Notes: generated by a model not told the origin, from the letters alone. Counted from the stretch's first letter, positions 35,335 to 44,413 are shown. The stretch is DNA of 64,000 nucleotides from Sphingobacterium spiritivorum (GCF_016725325.1 NZ_CP068083.1:3038001-3102000), one strand, 5' to 3'. Made by a program: numbers and translations.

Positions 35335-35832
35335 TTAGAATTCAGCGATTCTGCTCAGATCTTGTAAGGTCTGAGCAATACGGTTTATTTTATCCGCTTC
35401 TTTTGTAGCAGAACAGATTCTTTTTATAATAGATTTTCTCTCTTTTTCGGGGAGATTCATAAAGCATCTGTATAAAGCAGGTTCATCTGTAAGACATGCT
35501 TTGAGTTCTTTCGGAATTTCTATATCCGAATTATCACGGAACAGTCGGACATGTACCTGATTTCCCTCTTTTTTATTTATCTTTTTTCTGATATCGGCTT
35601 TAAGTGGTAAAAATAATATACCATTTCCCATGGCCTGCAGATTATAATGCCGGATTTCATAATGATCAATAGTTCCGCTAACTTTGACCCAGCCAAATTT
35701 AGCATTCCTGTCTTGCGCTATTTCCGGTAGACGAATAAAATGCCAGCCGCCTTTTCCCTCAAATTTTTCTATGTTATATATGTTGTCTACAAGAAGATCG
35801 GAGCCTTCTGTTCCTTTTTGAATTATAGTCAT
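35335..35832 (-). CDS. DUF1905/YdeI-type protein
   Basis: A 165-residue cytoplasmic protein. The N-terminal half (about 10-100) has the DUF1905 pattern (GWHFIRLPE, FGWVKVSGTIDHYEIRHY, FLPLKADIRKKINKKEGNQV). The C-terminal half (about 105-165) resembles the YdeI/OmpD-associated helical domain (ELKACLTDEPALYRCFMNLP). Function unknown. Two convergent neighbours surround it; it faces the flavodoxin-RidA gene 26 bp away. A -7-like TACTTTTG at 35844-35837 lies just before its start, suggesting a very short leader. Confidence 0.82.
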   Translation of the reverse strand: MTIIQKGTEGSDLLVDNIYNIEKFEGKGGWHFIRLPEIAQDRNAKFGWVKVSGTIDHYEIRHYNLQAMGNGILFLPLKADIRKKINKKEGNQVHVRLFRDNSDIEIPKELKACLTDEPALYRCFMNLPEKERKSIIKRICSATKEADKINRIAQTLQDLSRIAEF

Positions 35833-35945
35833 CCTGCAAAAGTAATGATACCGGTGACAACCCTATGTCAACAGGGAAATTGAAGCAAAATAAAATAGCA
35901 GGTGCCCATATTGTAATAAATTGACTGTTAAAATATTTTGAAACA

Positions 35946-35981
35946 GCTAATATAATTAGTAATATTGCTAATATAATTAGT
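35946..35981 (+). promoter_or_regulatory. Tandem direct repeat with palindromic cores before the radical SAM gene (operator candidate)
   Basis: Two identical 15-bp copies of GCTAATATAATTAGT occur at 35946-35960 and 35967-35981, 21 bp apart (two helical turns). Each contains CTAAT-N3-ATTAG. The second copy ends 2 bp before the ATG at 35984. The spacing puts both on the same face of the DNA, as expected for a pair of dimer-binding sites. Confidence 0.6.
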
Positions 35982-35983
35982 TT

Positions 35984-37237
35984 ATGTCGGATCGAATAAA
36001 ACAAAAACTGGAAATACTGGCTGATGCCGCCAAGTATGACGTAAGTTGCAGTTCCAGCGGAAGTAATCGTAAAAATACAAAAAACGGATTAGGCGATACA
36101 GGAGCAGGTATCTGTCATACCTACACGGAGGACGGCAGATGTGTCTCCTTACTGAAGATTCTCCTGACCAATCATTGTATTTTTGATTGTGCGTATTGTG
36201 TTTCCCGTAGCAGCAATAATATTGAGCGCGCAGCTTTTACGGTGCAGGAAGTGGTGGATCTGACCATCAATTTCTACAGACGTAATTATATAGAAGGGCT
36301 GTTCCTGAGTTCCGGTATTTTTAAGAATGCAGATTATACGATGGAGCGGCTTACAAAAATAGCAAAGAAACTTAGACAGGAGCACAATTTCAATGGTTAC
36401 ATTCACCTTAAAACAATTCCCGGTGCTTCCGATGAACTGATGTTCGAAGCAGGCTTGTATGCAGATCGTCTGAGTGTAAATCTGGAAATTCCTACGGAAC
36501 AGGGGCTTAAACTTCTGGCTCCTGAAAAGAACAGGGCAGATATGGATAAGCCGATGGGCTATCTCAAAAACGAAATTATCCGTACCAAAGAAGAAAAGAA
36601 AATTATCCGGTCCACCCCCAAATTTGTTCCCGCCGGGCAGAGCACGCAGATGATTATTGGGGCATCGGGAGAATCTGATCTGCATATTATGAAGACCGCA
36701 GATCATTATTACCAGCATTATAACCTTAAGCGTGTTTATTATTCGGGTTATGTACCTGTTTCCAATGATAAAAGGCTTCCCGGATTAGGCTCTGAAGTTC
36801 CGATATTACGTGAAAACAGACTGTATCAGACAGATTGGCTGTTGAGATTTTACGGATTTAAGCGAGAGGATATTCTCAATGAAACTCATCCCCATCTGGA
36901 TTTGGATATAGATCCCAAACTTGGATGGGCATTACGCCATATGGATCAGTTTCCTGTCGATATTAACAGGGCATCTTATGAAATGATTATGCGTGTGCCG
37001 GGTATAGGTGTGACGTCTGCAAAAAAAATTGTAGCTGCAAGGAGGTTTGGCGCATTGCGTCTGGAAAACCTTCAGAAAATAGGCGTGTCTGTTAATAAGG
37101 TTAAATATTTTATCAGCTGTCAGGGATTTGTGCCTTTACGGTCGGATAAGCCAGCTGAAACAATCAAGCACTATATTCTGACCTCCGGCAAATCCAAATA
37201 TGAAAAAATGTTCAATCAACAATTGACCTTGTTTTAG
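35984..37237 (+). CDS. Radical SAM protein of the putative DNA modification/repair family
   Basis: A 417-residue radical-SAM protein. The [4Fe-4S] motif CX3CX2C is Cys65/69/72 in NHCIFDCAYC. The C-terminal region has a helix-hairpin-helix-like DNA-binding motif (MRVPGIGVTSAKKIVAARRF). It fits the family named 'putative DNA modification/repair radical SAM protein', found with a partner of the type encoded 11 bp downstream. The reaction is unknown. It is preceded by a tandem repeat at 35946-35981 that may be an operator. Confidence 0.88.
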   Translation: MSDRIKQKLEILADAAKYDVSCSSSGSNRKNTKNGLGDTGAGICHTYTEDGRCVSLLKILLTNHCIFDCAYCVSRSSNNIERAAFTVQEVVDLTINFYRRNYIEGLFLSSGIFKNADYTMERLTKIAKKLRQEHNFNGYIHLKTIPGASDELMFEAGLYADRLSVNLEIPTEQGLKLLAPEKNRADMDKPMGYLKNEIIRTKEEKKIIRSTPKFVPAGQSTQMIIGASGESDLHIMKTADHYYQHYNLKRVYYSGYVPVSNDKRLPGLGSEVPILRENRLYQTDWLLRFYGFKREDILNETHPHLDLDIDPKLGWALRHMDQFPVDINRASYEMIMRVPGIGVTSAKKIVAARRFGALRLENLQKIGVSVNKVKYFISCQGFVPLRSDKPAETIKHYILTSGKSKYEKMFNQQLTLF

Positions 37238-37248
37238 TTTGAAAAAGT

Positions 37249-38016
37249 ATGATGATCATCGCATATGACGGGAGTTGGTATGGATTAATGACATTAATCT
37301 TTGAGGTGTATGAATACCGGATGGATGTTCATGCCATCAGTAGAAACAATGAAACAACTCAGCAACATTTATTTGGGGAGAAACATCTGGTCTATACGGA
37401 CAGTAATAAAGCAGAGAGGGTGCTCAAAGGAATTGTTCTTAAAGCAGGGAAGGATGTTGTGCAGGAACTTTACTGCGCTTACCTTTCCGAACAAAATGAT
37501 ATAGAATTACTGATCCTCCGTCTGGTTCAGTATTATCTGGGATCAAAGGTAAAGGTATCCGCTAATTATGGACATGAAGATGTGTTGAAACTCAAGCAAA
37601 TTACGAAGTCAGTATCCCGCGAACGTCACCGGTTTAAAGCTTTTGTGCGGTTCAGACAAATGGAGGATGGACTATATATGGCCAGAATAGAACCTGATTT
37701 CAATATTTTACCACTAATCAGTTCGCATTTTAAAAACAGATATGCGGATCAGTTGTGGCTTATTTATGATGTGAAACGAGATTATGGAATCTACTATGAC
37801 AAGTCAGAAGTGACAGAAGTTCATTTCGATTTCATTCCTTCAGATCAAAATGTAATGGATAAGGCACATGAAAATGAACTATTGTATGACGATTTGTGGA
37901 AGAGATATTTTCAGAGTGTAAATATTAAGGAACGGAAGAATATGAAACTCCATATACAACATGTACCCAAACGATATTGGAAATATCTTAATGAAAAATC
38001 GCTAGCTTTGGGGTGA
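37249..38016 (+). CDS. Radical-SAM partner, TIGR03915/DUF4130-type
   Basis: A 255-residue protein starting with the characteristic MMIIAYDGSWYGLMTLIFEV, with DUF4130 patterns (SVSRERHRFKAFVRF; DGLYMARIEPDFNILPLI; HFKNRYADQLWLIYDVKRDYG). In some other bacteria this module is fused to a uracil-DNA-glycosylase-like domain; here it ends without one (about 255 residues only). It is 11 bp after the radical SAM gene and surely in its operon. The role is inferred to be DNA repair by association, not shown. Confidence 0.88.
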   Translation: MMIIAYDGSWYGLMTLIFEVYEYRMDVHAISRNNETTQQHLFGEKHLVYTDSNKAERVLKGIVLKAGKDVVQELYCAYLSEQNDIELLILRLVQYYLGSKVKVSANYGHEDVLKLKQITKSVSRERHRFKAFVRFRQMEDGLYMARIEPDFNILPLISSHFKNRYADQLWLIYDVKRDYGIYYDKSEVTEVHFDFIPSDQNVMDKAHENELLYDDLWKRYFQSVNIKERKNMKLHIQHVPKRYWKYLNEKSLALG

Positions 38017-38123
38017 CAAATTCAGGAACACCAACGCATCCTTATCAAATTTCATTATTCATCTTAAAGGCGATTGGGATCTATTAAGCAGTTACTATAT
38101 TATATTTTAAAATTTGTATTTCC

Positions 38124-38552
38124 ATGATAATATTTGACATTATACCTGCATATGTGAATGCATTTATTTTTGTTTTTCTAGCCGTTCTGCATGTATACTG
38201 GGTTTTAGGCGGAGAATGGGGAATCGCGGGCACGATACCAACAGATAGTAACGGAAGACGCATCTTTGTGCCACGGAAAGGCGGTACCTTATTCGTTGCT
38301 TTAGGACTTTTTCTGTTTGCGGGAGTTAATCTGATGTATATTGGTTTTCTTCAGTTGAACATTGAGGAATCTTTATTACGCTATGCAATTATTGTTGTTG
38401 GTGCTATCTTTTTGCTACGTGCTATTGGTGACTTCAGATATGTGGGGATTACCAAACGATTTACGCAAACTACTTTTGCTGTCAGAGATAAATGGATCTA
38501 TACTCCTTTATGCTTGTTACTGGTTCTGGGACATATATTGCTGTTGCTGTGA
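38124..38552 (+). CDS. DUF3995 four-TM membrane protein
   Basis: A 142-residue membrane protein with four hydrophobic helices (about 5-30, 53-75, 84-102 and 122-142). The loop HVYWVLGGEWGIAGTIPTD matches DUF3995. Function unknown. It lies downstream of the radical SAM pair, 107 bp away, perhaps in a separate unit, and a very strong hairpin follows its stop codon. Confidence 0.82.
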   Translation: MIIFDIIPAYVNAFIFVFLAVLHVYWVLGGEWGIAGTIPTDSNGRRIFVPRKGGTLFVALGLFLFAGVNLMYIGFLQLNIEESLLRYAIIVVGAIFLLRAIGDFRYVGITKRFTQTTFAVRDKWIYTPLCLLLVLGHILLLL

Positions 38553-38573
38553 TATGTGCTCTTTGGCAAAATT

Positions 38574-38610
38574 CAAAGGCCCCGACAGTATTTTGCTGCC
38601 GGGGCCTTTG
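38574..38610. terminator. Strong bidirectional hairpin between convergent genes
   Basis: A stem of 15 positions with one mismatch (38574-38588 with 38596-38610) and a 7-nt loop, core GGCCCCG/CGGGGCC. It lies between a plus-strand and a minus-strand gene and probably terminates both. Confidence 0.75.
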
Positions 38611-38635
38611 GATGTATAATATGTAATAAGATATT

Positions 38636-39508
38636 TTACTTCATTTCCAGTAATTGAGAGAACACTTTTCCATTCCAGATATAGGTTTCCTGTTTTTTTG
38701 TAATCGTGAGTTTAGAATCTTCTTTGTCCGGATCATCTGCCTGTCCCTCTTCAATTAGTTTGTACACCATATTTGGTTCTTTTTTATGTTCGGAGGGAAA
38801 GAGTATTTTTTCTTCATAATAGAAAATTCCGGCATCACTTACAGTGTAACGCTTTGGCATGTCGATAAATTCACTGCCATTCCAGCCTACATAATAATAC
38901 TCACTTGGAATACCACAGGCTTCACCAGCAAATTCAAGTCTTAGGATATTTTTCAAACCGTCCAATCCCATGTTAGGTAAAAGCTTACTCTGAAAAAAGC
39001 TTTGATCAAGGTAATCATAGTGAAAATTATATTTACTGATCAATTTTCCGGTCTTATCCAGTAACTTGACATCACAGCTATAATATGCGGGTGTTTCATT
39101 GCGTTCAGGAACAAATCTGTCAAAACCAAATATATACTGATTACCTTCATTATCTACCTGTTGTCCCAAAGCCAATAATCCTAACCAGATAAACCCTTTT
39201 TTTGTTTCATTATTCTTTTGGTAGGAAACTTCATGCCAGGGTGCAGAAAATCCTTTTACTTTATTACCATTGTATCCCGGACTTAAGATTTTTACGGCTG
39301 TTCCTACAGTTACTGAATCTATGAGTTTGGCTGTAGTGTTAGGATAATCCCGTATGTATGCCTGATCCGCTATAACATATGCTGTGGCACCCTGATCAAT
39401 ATTCCAGAAGTTATACTCTTCATTTAAAGCGTATGCTGCAGGTTGTTGCTGTGCATGAATTTTAAATGAAAAGATTAAAGTAAATGCAAGTAGAATGTAA
39501 TTTTTCAT
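38636..39508 (-). CDS. Secreted protein with SH3-like domain
   Basis: A 290-residue exported protein. The signal peptide is about 1-19 (KIHAQ). An SH3b-like barrel (about 40-115; AYVIADQAYIRDYPNTTAKL, VTVGTAVKILSPG, KGFIWLGLLAL) is followed by a beta-rich region of unknown family. Bacterial SH3 domains often bind peptidoglycan or peptides, so a cell-surface or periplasmic role is possible. No operon partner was found; it ends near the strong hairpin at 38574. Confidence 0.7.
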   Translation of the reverse strand: MKNYILLAFTLIFSFKIHAQQQPAAYALNEEYNFWNIDQGATAYVIADQAYIRDYPNTTAKLIDSVTVGTAVKILSPGYNGNKVKGFSAPWHEVSYQKNNETKKGFIWLGLLALGQQVDNEGNQYIFGFDRFVPERNETPAYYSCDVKLLDKTGKLISKYNFHYDYLDQSFFQSKLLPNMGLDGLKNILRLEFAGEACGIPSEYYYVGWNGSEFIDMPKRYTVSDAGIFYYEEKILFPSEHKKEPNMVYKLIEEGQADDPDKEDSKLTITKKQETYIWNGKVFSQLLEMK

Positions 39509-39621
39509 GTTGTAAAGTTAGGGTTTAGTTTTTAGAATTAATAAAATAAATAACAGGTTGCTTTTTGATCTCGAGTTTTATCTCTTTTAATTCTAGTGAA
39601 AGAGTTTGTCGATAGGAAAGG

Positions 39622-39654
39622 TTGTAAAGTAGTTCTCAAATCTTTATATTTTTG
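39622..39654 (+). promoter_or_regulatory. Promoter of the 39677 GNAT gene
   Basis: TTG at 39622-39624, a 22-bp spacer and TATTTTTG at 39647-39654 fit the Bacteroidota consensus; the gene starts 22 bp later. Confidence 0.5.
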
Positions 39655-39676
39655 CAGGTAAAGAATCTTTAACAGT

Positions 39677-40102
39677 ATGCTTATGGAAAGTCAAGCTATA
39701 CGAATTGAACAGGTAGTCGCTCCGCGTACCTGGAATATTCGGCAACGTATTCTTTATCCTGATGGATCATTGAAAGATGTACAGATTGATGATGATTTTG
39801 AAGGAACTCATTTTGCGGCCTATTTAGGTGACGAAATTGTTGGAGTAATTTCTGTTTTTCGTTATGAAGACTTGTTTCAGTTCAGGAAATTTGCAGTTTT
39901 AAAAAATCATCAGCACAAAGGCATAGGGAGTCAGTTGTTGCTTGCCGTTTTTGAATTTTGTCGTCGTTATGATGCAAAAGCGATCTGGTGCAACTCCCGT
40001 CTTGATGCAATGGCCTTTTATGAAAAGTTTGGTATGCAAAAAACTGGGGATACTTTTACCAAAAACAATATTCGCTATGTCCGAATGGAATTGATACTTT
40101 GA
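39677..40102 (+). CDS. GNAT-family N-acetyltransferase (small, ElaA-like)
   Basis: A 141-residue GNAT. Pattern: RIEQVVAPRTWNIRQRILYP, then AYLGDEIVGVISVFRYED, the acetyl-CoA loop LKNHQHKGIGSQLL (Q-x-x-G-I-G) and CNSRLDAMAFYEKFGMQ. Two starts are possible, ATG 39677 or ATG 39683; the second gives MESQAIR. Substrate unknown. A well-placed promoter precedes it. Its pattern 'R..IL.P...' at the N-terminus resembles the ElaA group. Confidence 0.83.
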   Translation: MLMESQAIRIEQVVAPRTWNIRQRILYPDGSLKDVQIDDDFEGTHFAAYLGDEIVGVISVFRYEDLFQFRKFAVLKNHQHKGIGSQLLLAVFEFCRRYDAKAIWCNSRLDAMAFYEKFGMQKTGDTFTKNNIRYVRMELIL

Positions 40103-40294
40103 TGTAATTCATCCTGATCGGGGTTACTTACTCTATAAAACCTGATGTTCAGCAATGCTGCCGGAAGCTTTCTGTCTCTTTGTAAATGATATCCCTCAGA
40201 CATAGCTATTCTTTTATATTTTTAGACATTTTAATAGTAAAAAAGATTTAACTTAGTATTTATCCTATTATTTAAATAAACTATATTAAAAAGT

Positions 40295-41374
40295 ATGGAA
40301 AATAAAAAAATGTCAACATTACGTCGATTTCAGTTCGCTTGTATGGGTTTGGCTTGTGGTTTGTCTCTTTTGCCCTCATCGCTTGACGCATGTACACGTT
40401 TAGTCTATAAAGGACCTGCTAATACTATAATAACTGCCCGTTCAATGGACTGGAAGGATGATATTCCGGCTAACCTTTGGGTTTTTCCGAGAGGTATGAA
40501 GCGAAACGGTGAAATAGGAGCATATTCGCTGGAGTGGACATCACAATACGGTAGTTTGATAACCAGTGCTTTTGATATTGCGACTACTGACGGAATGAAT
40601 GAAAAAGGATTGGTTGCTAATGTATTGTGGTTAGTAGAATCAAAGTATGAAACATTTAATCCGAAAGATGGAAAGAAAGGACTGGCTATATCTGCCTGGG
40701 CGCAGTATATGCTGGATAATTTTGCTACTGTAGAAGAAGTGGTCAATGCGATGCGCAAGCATGATTTTGTGGTTGTGTCAGATGTAATTCCAGGAACCGA
40801 TAAGTTTACAACTTTACATCTTTCTGTATCTGATGCTAAAGGCGATAATGCAATTTTTGAGTATATAGATGGTAAACTGGTTATTCATCATGATCCTTCC
40901 TATACTGTGATGACTAACTCTCCGGTGTTTGATCAACAATTAGCGTTAAGCAATTACTGGTCTTCTATTCCGGGAAACATTATGCTGCCGGGTACTAACC
41001 GTGCTGCTGATCGTTTTGCGAGGGCTAAATTTTATCTCGGAGCTATACCGCAGACAGATGATACCCGAGTAGCTGTAGGAAGTGTAATGAGTGTTATTCG
41101 TAATTGTTCTGTTCCATTTGGTATTTCTTCTGAGCAAGAACCTAATATATCATCCACACGATGGAGATCATTGTCGGATCATAAAAATCTTGTTTATTAT
41201 TTCGAAACAGTCCTGACTCCAAATACATTCTGGGTAGATTTGAAGAAATTAGATTTTAGTGAGAAGGGCAAAGTATTAAAGCTTTCAGTTGCTCATAATG
41301 AAACGTATTCGGGAGAATCTTCCGGCTCATTTAAAGTAACTGCTCCGTTTAAATTTGCAGGAGCAAATTTTTAA
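40295..41374 (+). CDS. Exported Ntn hydrolase, choloylglycine/penicillin V acylase family
   Basis: A 359-residue exported enzyme. The signal ends at residue 32 (SSLDA) so that cleavage exposes Cys33 as the N-terminal nucleophile (CTRLVYKGPAN). The family pattern TARSMDWKDD follows, then TDGMNEKGLVANVLWL and FTTLHLSVSDAKGD. These enzymes cleave linear amides: bile-salt conjugates, penicillin V or acyl-homoserine lactones. Which one cannot be told. Length is near the usual (about 330-370). Monocistronic, terminator at 41451. Confidence 0.9.
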   Translation: MENKKMSTLRRFQFACMGLACGLSLLPSSLDACTRLVYKGPANTIITARSMDWKDDIPANLWVFPRGMKRNGEIGAYSLEWTSQYGSLITSAFDIATTDGMNEKGLVANVLWLVESKYETFNPKDGKKGLAISAWAQYMLDNFATVEEVVNAMRKHDFVVVSDVIPGTDKFTTLHLSVSDAKGDNAIFEYIDGKLVIHHDPSYTVMTNSPVFDQQLALSNYWSSIPGNIMLPGTNRAADRFARAKFYLGAIPQTDDTRVAVGSVMSVIRNCSVPFGISSEQEPNISSTRWRSLSDHKNLVYYFETVLTPNTFWVDLKKLDFSEKGKVLKLSVAHNETYSGESSGSFKVTAPFKFAGANF

Positions 41375-41450
41375 AATAAGCAATACTTTTTTATCCGGAT
41401 TTGTTCTTTTAAAATAAATTCTGAGTAAAAATGGACCAAGACCATTAAGT

Positions 41451-41490
41451 AAAAAGTGGCTATAAAGTCTTTATTTATGGCCGCTTTTTT
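41451..41490 (+). terminator. Intrinsic terminator after the Ntn hydrolase
   Basis: An 11-bp stem with two G-U pairs (41451-41461 with 41479-41489) ends in a run of Ts. The rest of 41375-41655 has no gene that I can support. Confidence 0.75.
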
Positions 41491-41655
41491 AGTTTATAAA
41501 TATGGAGGTATATAACCAAAAAAAGGAAGACTTGAAAAAATAAAGAACCGGAATAGGGGGAGTAAGTGTTCTATTATGGAGGCTGTTTTTATGACAAAGT
41601 TTCGTATATTTATATGTGACCTGCAAGTTCACTAACACAAAAACCTAAAAAGAAA

Positions 41656-42387
41656 ATGACCGACAAATTAGAAATTGAAATATCAAACGGCGTAAAAGAT
41701 TTAGATATCCTTAAAGACAGAGGTTTATCAGAAATTAAGGATCTAATGCTGATTTTCTTCAAGCCGATTTCGCTGAAGTTCTTGAAAAATTTTACACACC
41801 TGGAAAGACTTACACTCTCAGGTAGCATAAAGGATTTTTCCCCAGTATCCGAATGTTTGACATTGAGAGAATTGCAAATTTCAGGTGGAAGTCTCGAAAA
41901 TTTAGATTTCATAAAAAGTCTATCCATAAAATCTCTTACTATAGATACTTTTAAATCAAAAACTAAAGACTTTACTGTCCCAAATATAAAATCACTCGAA
42001 AAACTTGTCATTTCAGAAGTTCCATGTATTGTAGACCTGACATTTTTGAGTGAGTTTGAAAGCTTAAAAAGCTTAATGCTATTTCATCTTAAATCAAAAA
42101 ATCTTTTTAATTTTTCAAAACTGACAAACTTGAAAGATGTATCCTTGGTAAGTATGAATTATTTATCCGGTCTGAGCGAATTGAAGGATGCAAAAGGTCT
42201 GGAACAATTACGTATTACCAATCAAAGATTTGGTGCCTCCAAGCCTAAAATAAATGTAAAATCAGAGCTTCTAAAAATTCTTTCTGACCTTGTAAATCTA
42301 AAAAGTGTGACATTGGATGATCAGACAAGTAGTAATTTCGTAATGACTTATAGTGGTGAGGAAATTGGTAAAGTATTAAACAATTGA
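41656..42387 (+). CDS. Leucine-rich-repeat-like protein of unknown function
   Basis: A 243-residue soluble protein with repeats of about 21-24 residues carrying L-x-x-L-x-L patterns: FTHLERLTLSGSI, LTLRELQISGGSLENL, IKSLEKLVISEVP, FESLKSLMLFHL, LTNLKDVSLVSM, AKGLEQLRITNQ. No signal peptide, no catalytic motif. Leucine-rich solenoids usually bind proteins; the partner is unknown. Its codon use is visibly more A/T-rich than neighbouring genes, as is that of the RhuM gene downstream, suggesting transferred DNA. Confidence 0.75.
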   Translation: MTDKLEIEISNGVKDLDILKDRGLSEIKDLMLIFFKPISLKFLKNFTHLERLTLSGSIKDFSPVSECLTLRELQISGGSLENLDFIKSLSIKSLTIDTFKSKTKDFTVPNIKSLEKLVISEVPCIVDLTFLSEFESLKSLMLFHLKSKNLFNFSKLTNLKDVSLVSMNYLSGLSELKDAKGLEQLRITNQRFGASKPKINVKSELLKILSDLVNLKSVTLDDQTSSNFVMTYSGEEIGKVLNN

Positions 42388-42541
42388 CAAAAGCCCTGAT
42401 GGCTAAAAGGGATTTCCTCCAGGTAAGCTGATTGAAACTGTATATATATTTGTGGAGATAATATGGAAGGAATTTACAAACCACTATCCATGAATTCAGT
42501 GTCCTTTTTCTAAATTTGAGAATAATTGAAATTAAATAATT

Positions 42542-43540
42542 ATGGCTGAAGGCAATATTATCATTTACCAAACAGAAGATGGGAAAACCAAAATAGAAAC
42601 AAGACTTGAAAACGAAACTGTTTGGCTGACAATTGAGCAAATGGCAGAATTATTTCAAAAATCTCGCTCAACAATTAATGAACACATAATCAACATTTAT
42701 AAAGAACAAGAACTTGAAGAGGGCAGTTCTGTTAGAAAAATCGGAATTTCCGATTTTTCTACCAAACCAACTAATTTTTACAACTTAGACATCATAATAT
42801 CAGTTGGATACAGAGTTAAAAGTCATCAAGGAACTAAATTTAGACAATGGGCAACAGCCCGGCTAAAAGAATACCTTGTAAAAGGTTTTACACTTAATGA
42901 CGAATTATTAAAACAAGCCGGAGGCGGGAATTATTTTGACGAACTTTTAGCTCGTATCAGAGATATTCGTTCATCAGAAAAAGTGTTTTGGAGAAAAGTT
43001 TTAGATATTTATGCTACAAGTATTGACTATGATCCAAAGCAAGAAATATCCATTCAGTTTTTTCAAACTATTCAAAATAAGATGCATTGGGCTGCTCACG
43101 GAAATACAGCTGCTGAAATAATTTTCAAAAGAATTGATTCTAATAAACCAAACTTAGGTTTAACGACATTCAAAGGTGAGAAACCTACTAAACAAGACAC
43201 CGAAATTGCAAAAAACTATTTAGATGAAAATGAACTAAATATTTTAAACAGAACTGTTTCAGCTTACTTAGAACTTGCAGAATTACAAGCCTTAAACCAA
43301 AGACCGATGTATATGAAAGATTGGGTTGAACGTTTAGATGATTTTCTAAAAATGACTGGTAATGAGGTTTTACAAAATGCAGGGACAATAAGTCACAAAC
43401 AAGCTCTGGAGAAAGCTAAAATGGAGTATGAAAAATATAAAGAACTGAATAAAAATATGCTTACAAAAGTGGAAGAAGATTTTGTAAAACATATTGATAG
43501 AACAAGCAAAAGTATCGAAAACAAAAATCGAAGACCATAA
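42542..43540 (+). CDS. RhuM-family protein
   Basis: A 332-residue protein of the RhuM family. Family pattern: GNIIIYQTEDGKTKIETRLE, WLTIEQMAELFQKSRSTINE as a DNA-binding-like helix-turn-helix, YNLDIIISVGYRVKSHQG, FRQWATARLKEYLVKGF, and a long helical C-terminal half. RhuM was named from a Salmonella pathogenicity island, but the molecular function is unknown and most members lie in islands or near defence genes. AT-rich like the LRR gene 154 bp upstream; no toxin, integrase or transposase is next to it. Confidence 0.88.
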   Translation: MAEGNIIIYQTEDGKTKIETRLENETVWLTIEQMAELFQKSRSTINEHIINIYKEQELEEGSSVRKIGISDFSTKPTNFYNLDIIISVGYRVKSHQGTKFRQWATARLKEYLVKGFTLNDELLKQAGGGNYFDELLARIRDIRSSEKVFWRKVLDIYATSIDYDPKQEISIQFFQTIQNKMHWAAHGNTAAEIIFKRIDSNKPNLGLTTFKGEKPTKQDTEIAKNYLDENELNILNRTVSAYLELAELQALNQRPMYMKDWVERLDDFLKMTGNEVLQNAGTISHKQALEKAKMEYEKYKELNKNMLTKVEEDFVKHIDRTSKSIENKNRRP

Positions 43541-43610
43541 AGATGTAACCTGATAAGCACTTTGTAAACATCCAAACATTGGTATAATTGCTTAAGAGTA
43601 TTTACTTAAA

Positions 43611-43645
43611 CAAAAAACGCTCTCCATACATTGGATATGGAGAGC
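43611..43645 (-). terminator. Intrinsic terminator of the PEP-mutase-like gene
   Basis: A perfect 10-bp stem GCTCTCCATA/TATGGAGAGC (43619-43628 and 43636-43645) is followed on the minus strand by GTTTTTT. It lies 21 bp beyond the stop codon. Confidence 0.8.
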
Positions 43646-43666
43646 ATGCAGAACTTTTTTAAGTTC

Positions 43667-44413
43667 TTATTTTGGGAGTATCGGTTGTTTTTTGAATGAA
43701 GCCAATTCTTCTTCAGCCTTCTTCATTAGCCATTCATAAAGCTTGGCACCATGGCTAAGTCTTTTTACTCCAAGTTCTCCCAATTCGTCATATTGTGGGA
43801 GGTTAGGCGTGAGAAAGACGTTCAATGGTAGAGCTACTTCGGTTGTAAATTGCTGAATATCTGCTTTTGTTTCAATAACAGGTACAAATATACCATCTGC
43901 TCCCGCTTCCTGATAAATCAATGCACGTTCGATAGATTGCTTCAACGCATTTTCCTGCTTGGTAACATACGTATCGGTCCGGGCATTAATGTAAATATCG
44001 GTTACAGATTTGATGGCCTTTATCTTGTCGGCCAGTAATTGTGAACTTCCAAGACTGCGTTTGCCGTTTTCAACCTGACCATCTTCCAGATTGATACCTG
44101 CGACACCTATATCGCTAAGCTTTTTCACATATTTGGCTACAGTAGCCGGATCATTAGCATATCCTGCTTCAAAATCTACAGACACAGGAATTTTAACTGC
44201 TTTAACAATGCGTTCTACGATAAAAAATAATTCTTCGAAGGCTATATTCTCTCCATCTTCATAACCAAGAAGGTTGGCTATCGCATGGCTGGAAGATCCT
44301 AATGCTGCAAATCCTGCTTTTTCAGCAAGTTGAGCAGAATGTGCATCCCATACATTTCCTAATAAAAGAGGTGTAGACTGTTGATGTAATTGTTTGAATA
44401 AGGATTGTGACAT
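43667..44413 (-). CDS. Isocitrate lyase/PEP mutase superfamily protein
   Basis: A 248-residue TIM-barrel protein of the PEP-mutase-like group. Metal/substrate region SVDFEAGYA, then GINLEDGQ and INARTDTYVTK. It is much shorter than isocitrate lyase (about 430) and lacks its KKCGH catalytic motif, so it is not AceA. Related proteins cleave or rearrange 2-methylisocitrate, oxaloacetate or phosphonopyruvate; the substrate here is unknown. Monocistronic with its own terminator. Confidence 0.88.
   Translation of the reverse strand: MSQSLFKQLHQQSTPLLLGNVWDAHSAQLAEKAGFAALGSSSHAIANLLGYEDGENIAFEELFFIVERIVKAVKIPVSVDFEAGYANDPATVAKYVKKLSDIGVAGINLEDGQVENGKRSLGSSQLLADKIKAIKSVTDIYINARTDTYVTKQENALKQSIERALIYQEAGADGIFVPVIETKADIQQFTTEVALPLNVFLTPNLPQYDELGELGVKRLSHGAKLYEWLMKKAEEELASFKKQPILPK

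Noticed and set aside
35946..35981. Attachment site or transposon end
   Set aside because: No integrase or transposase is near; identical same-face copies at a start codon fit an operator better.
42542..43540. RhuM as a virulence factor
   Set aside because: The name comes from a genomic island in Salmonella; no virulence role can be read from the sequence.
43667..44413. True isocitrate lyase (aceA)
   Set aside because: It is only 248 residues and lacks the KKCGH catalytic motif.
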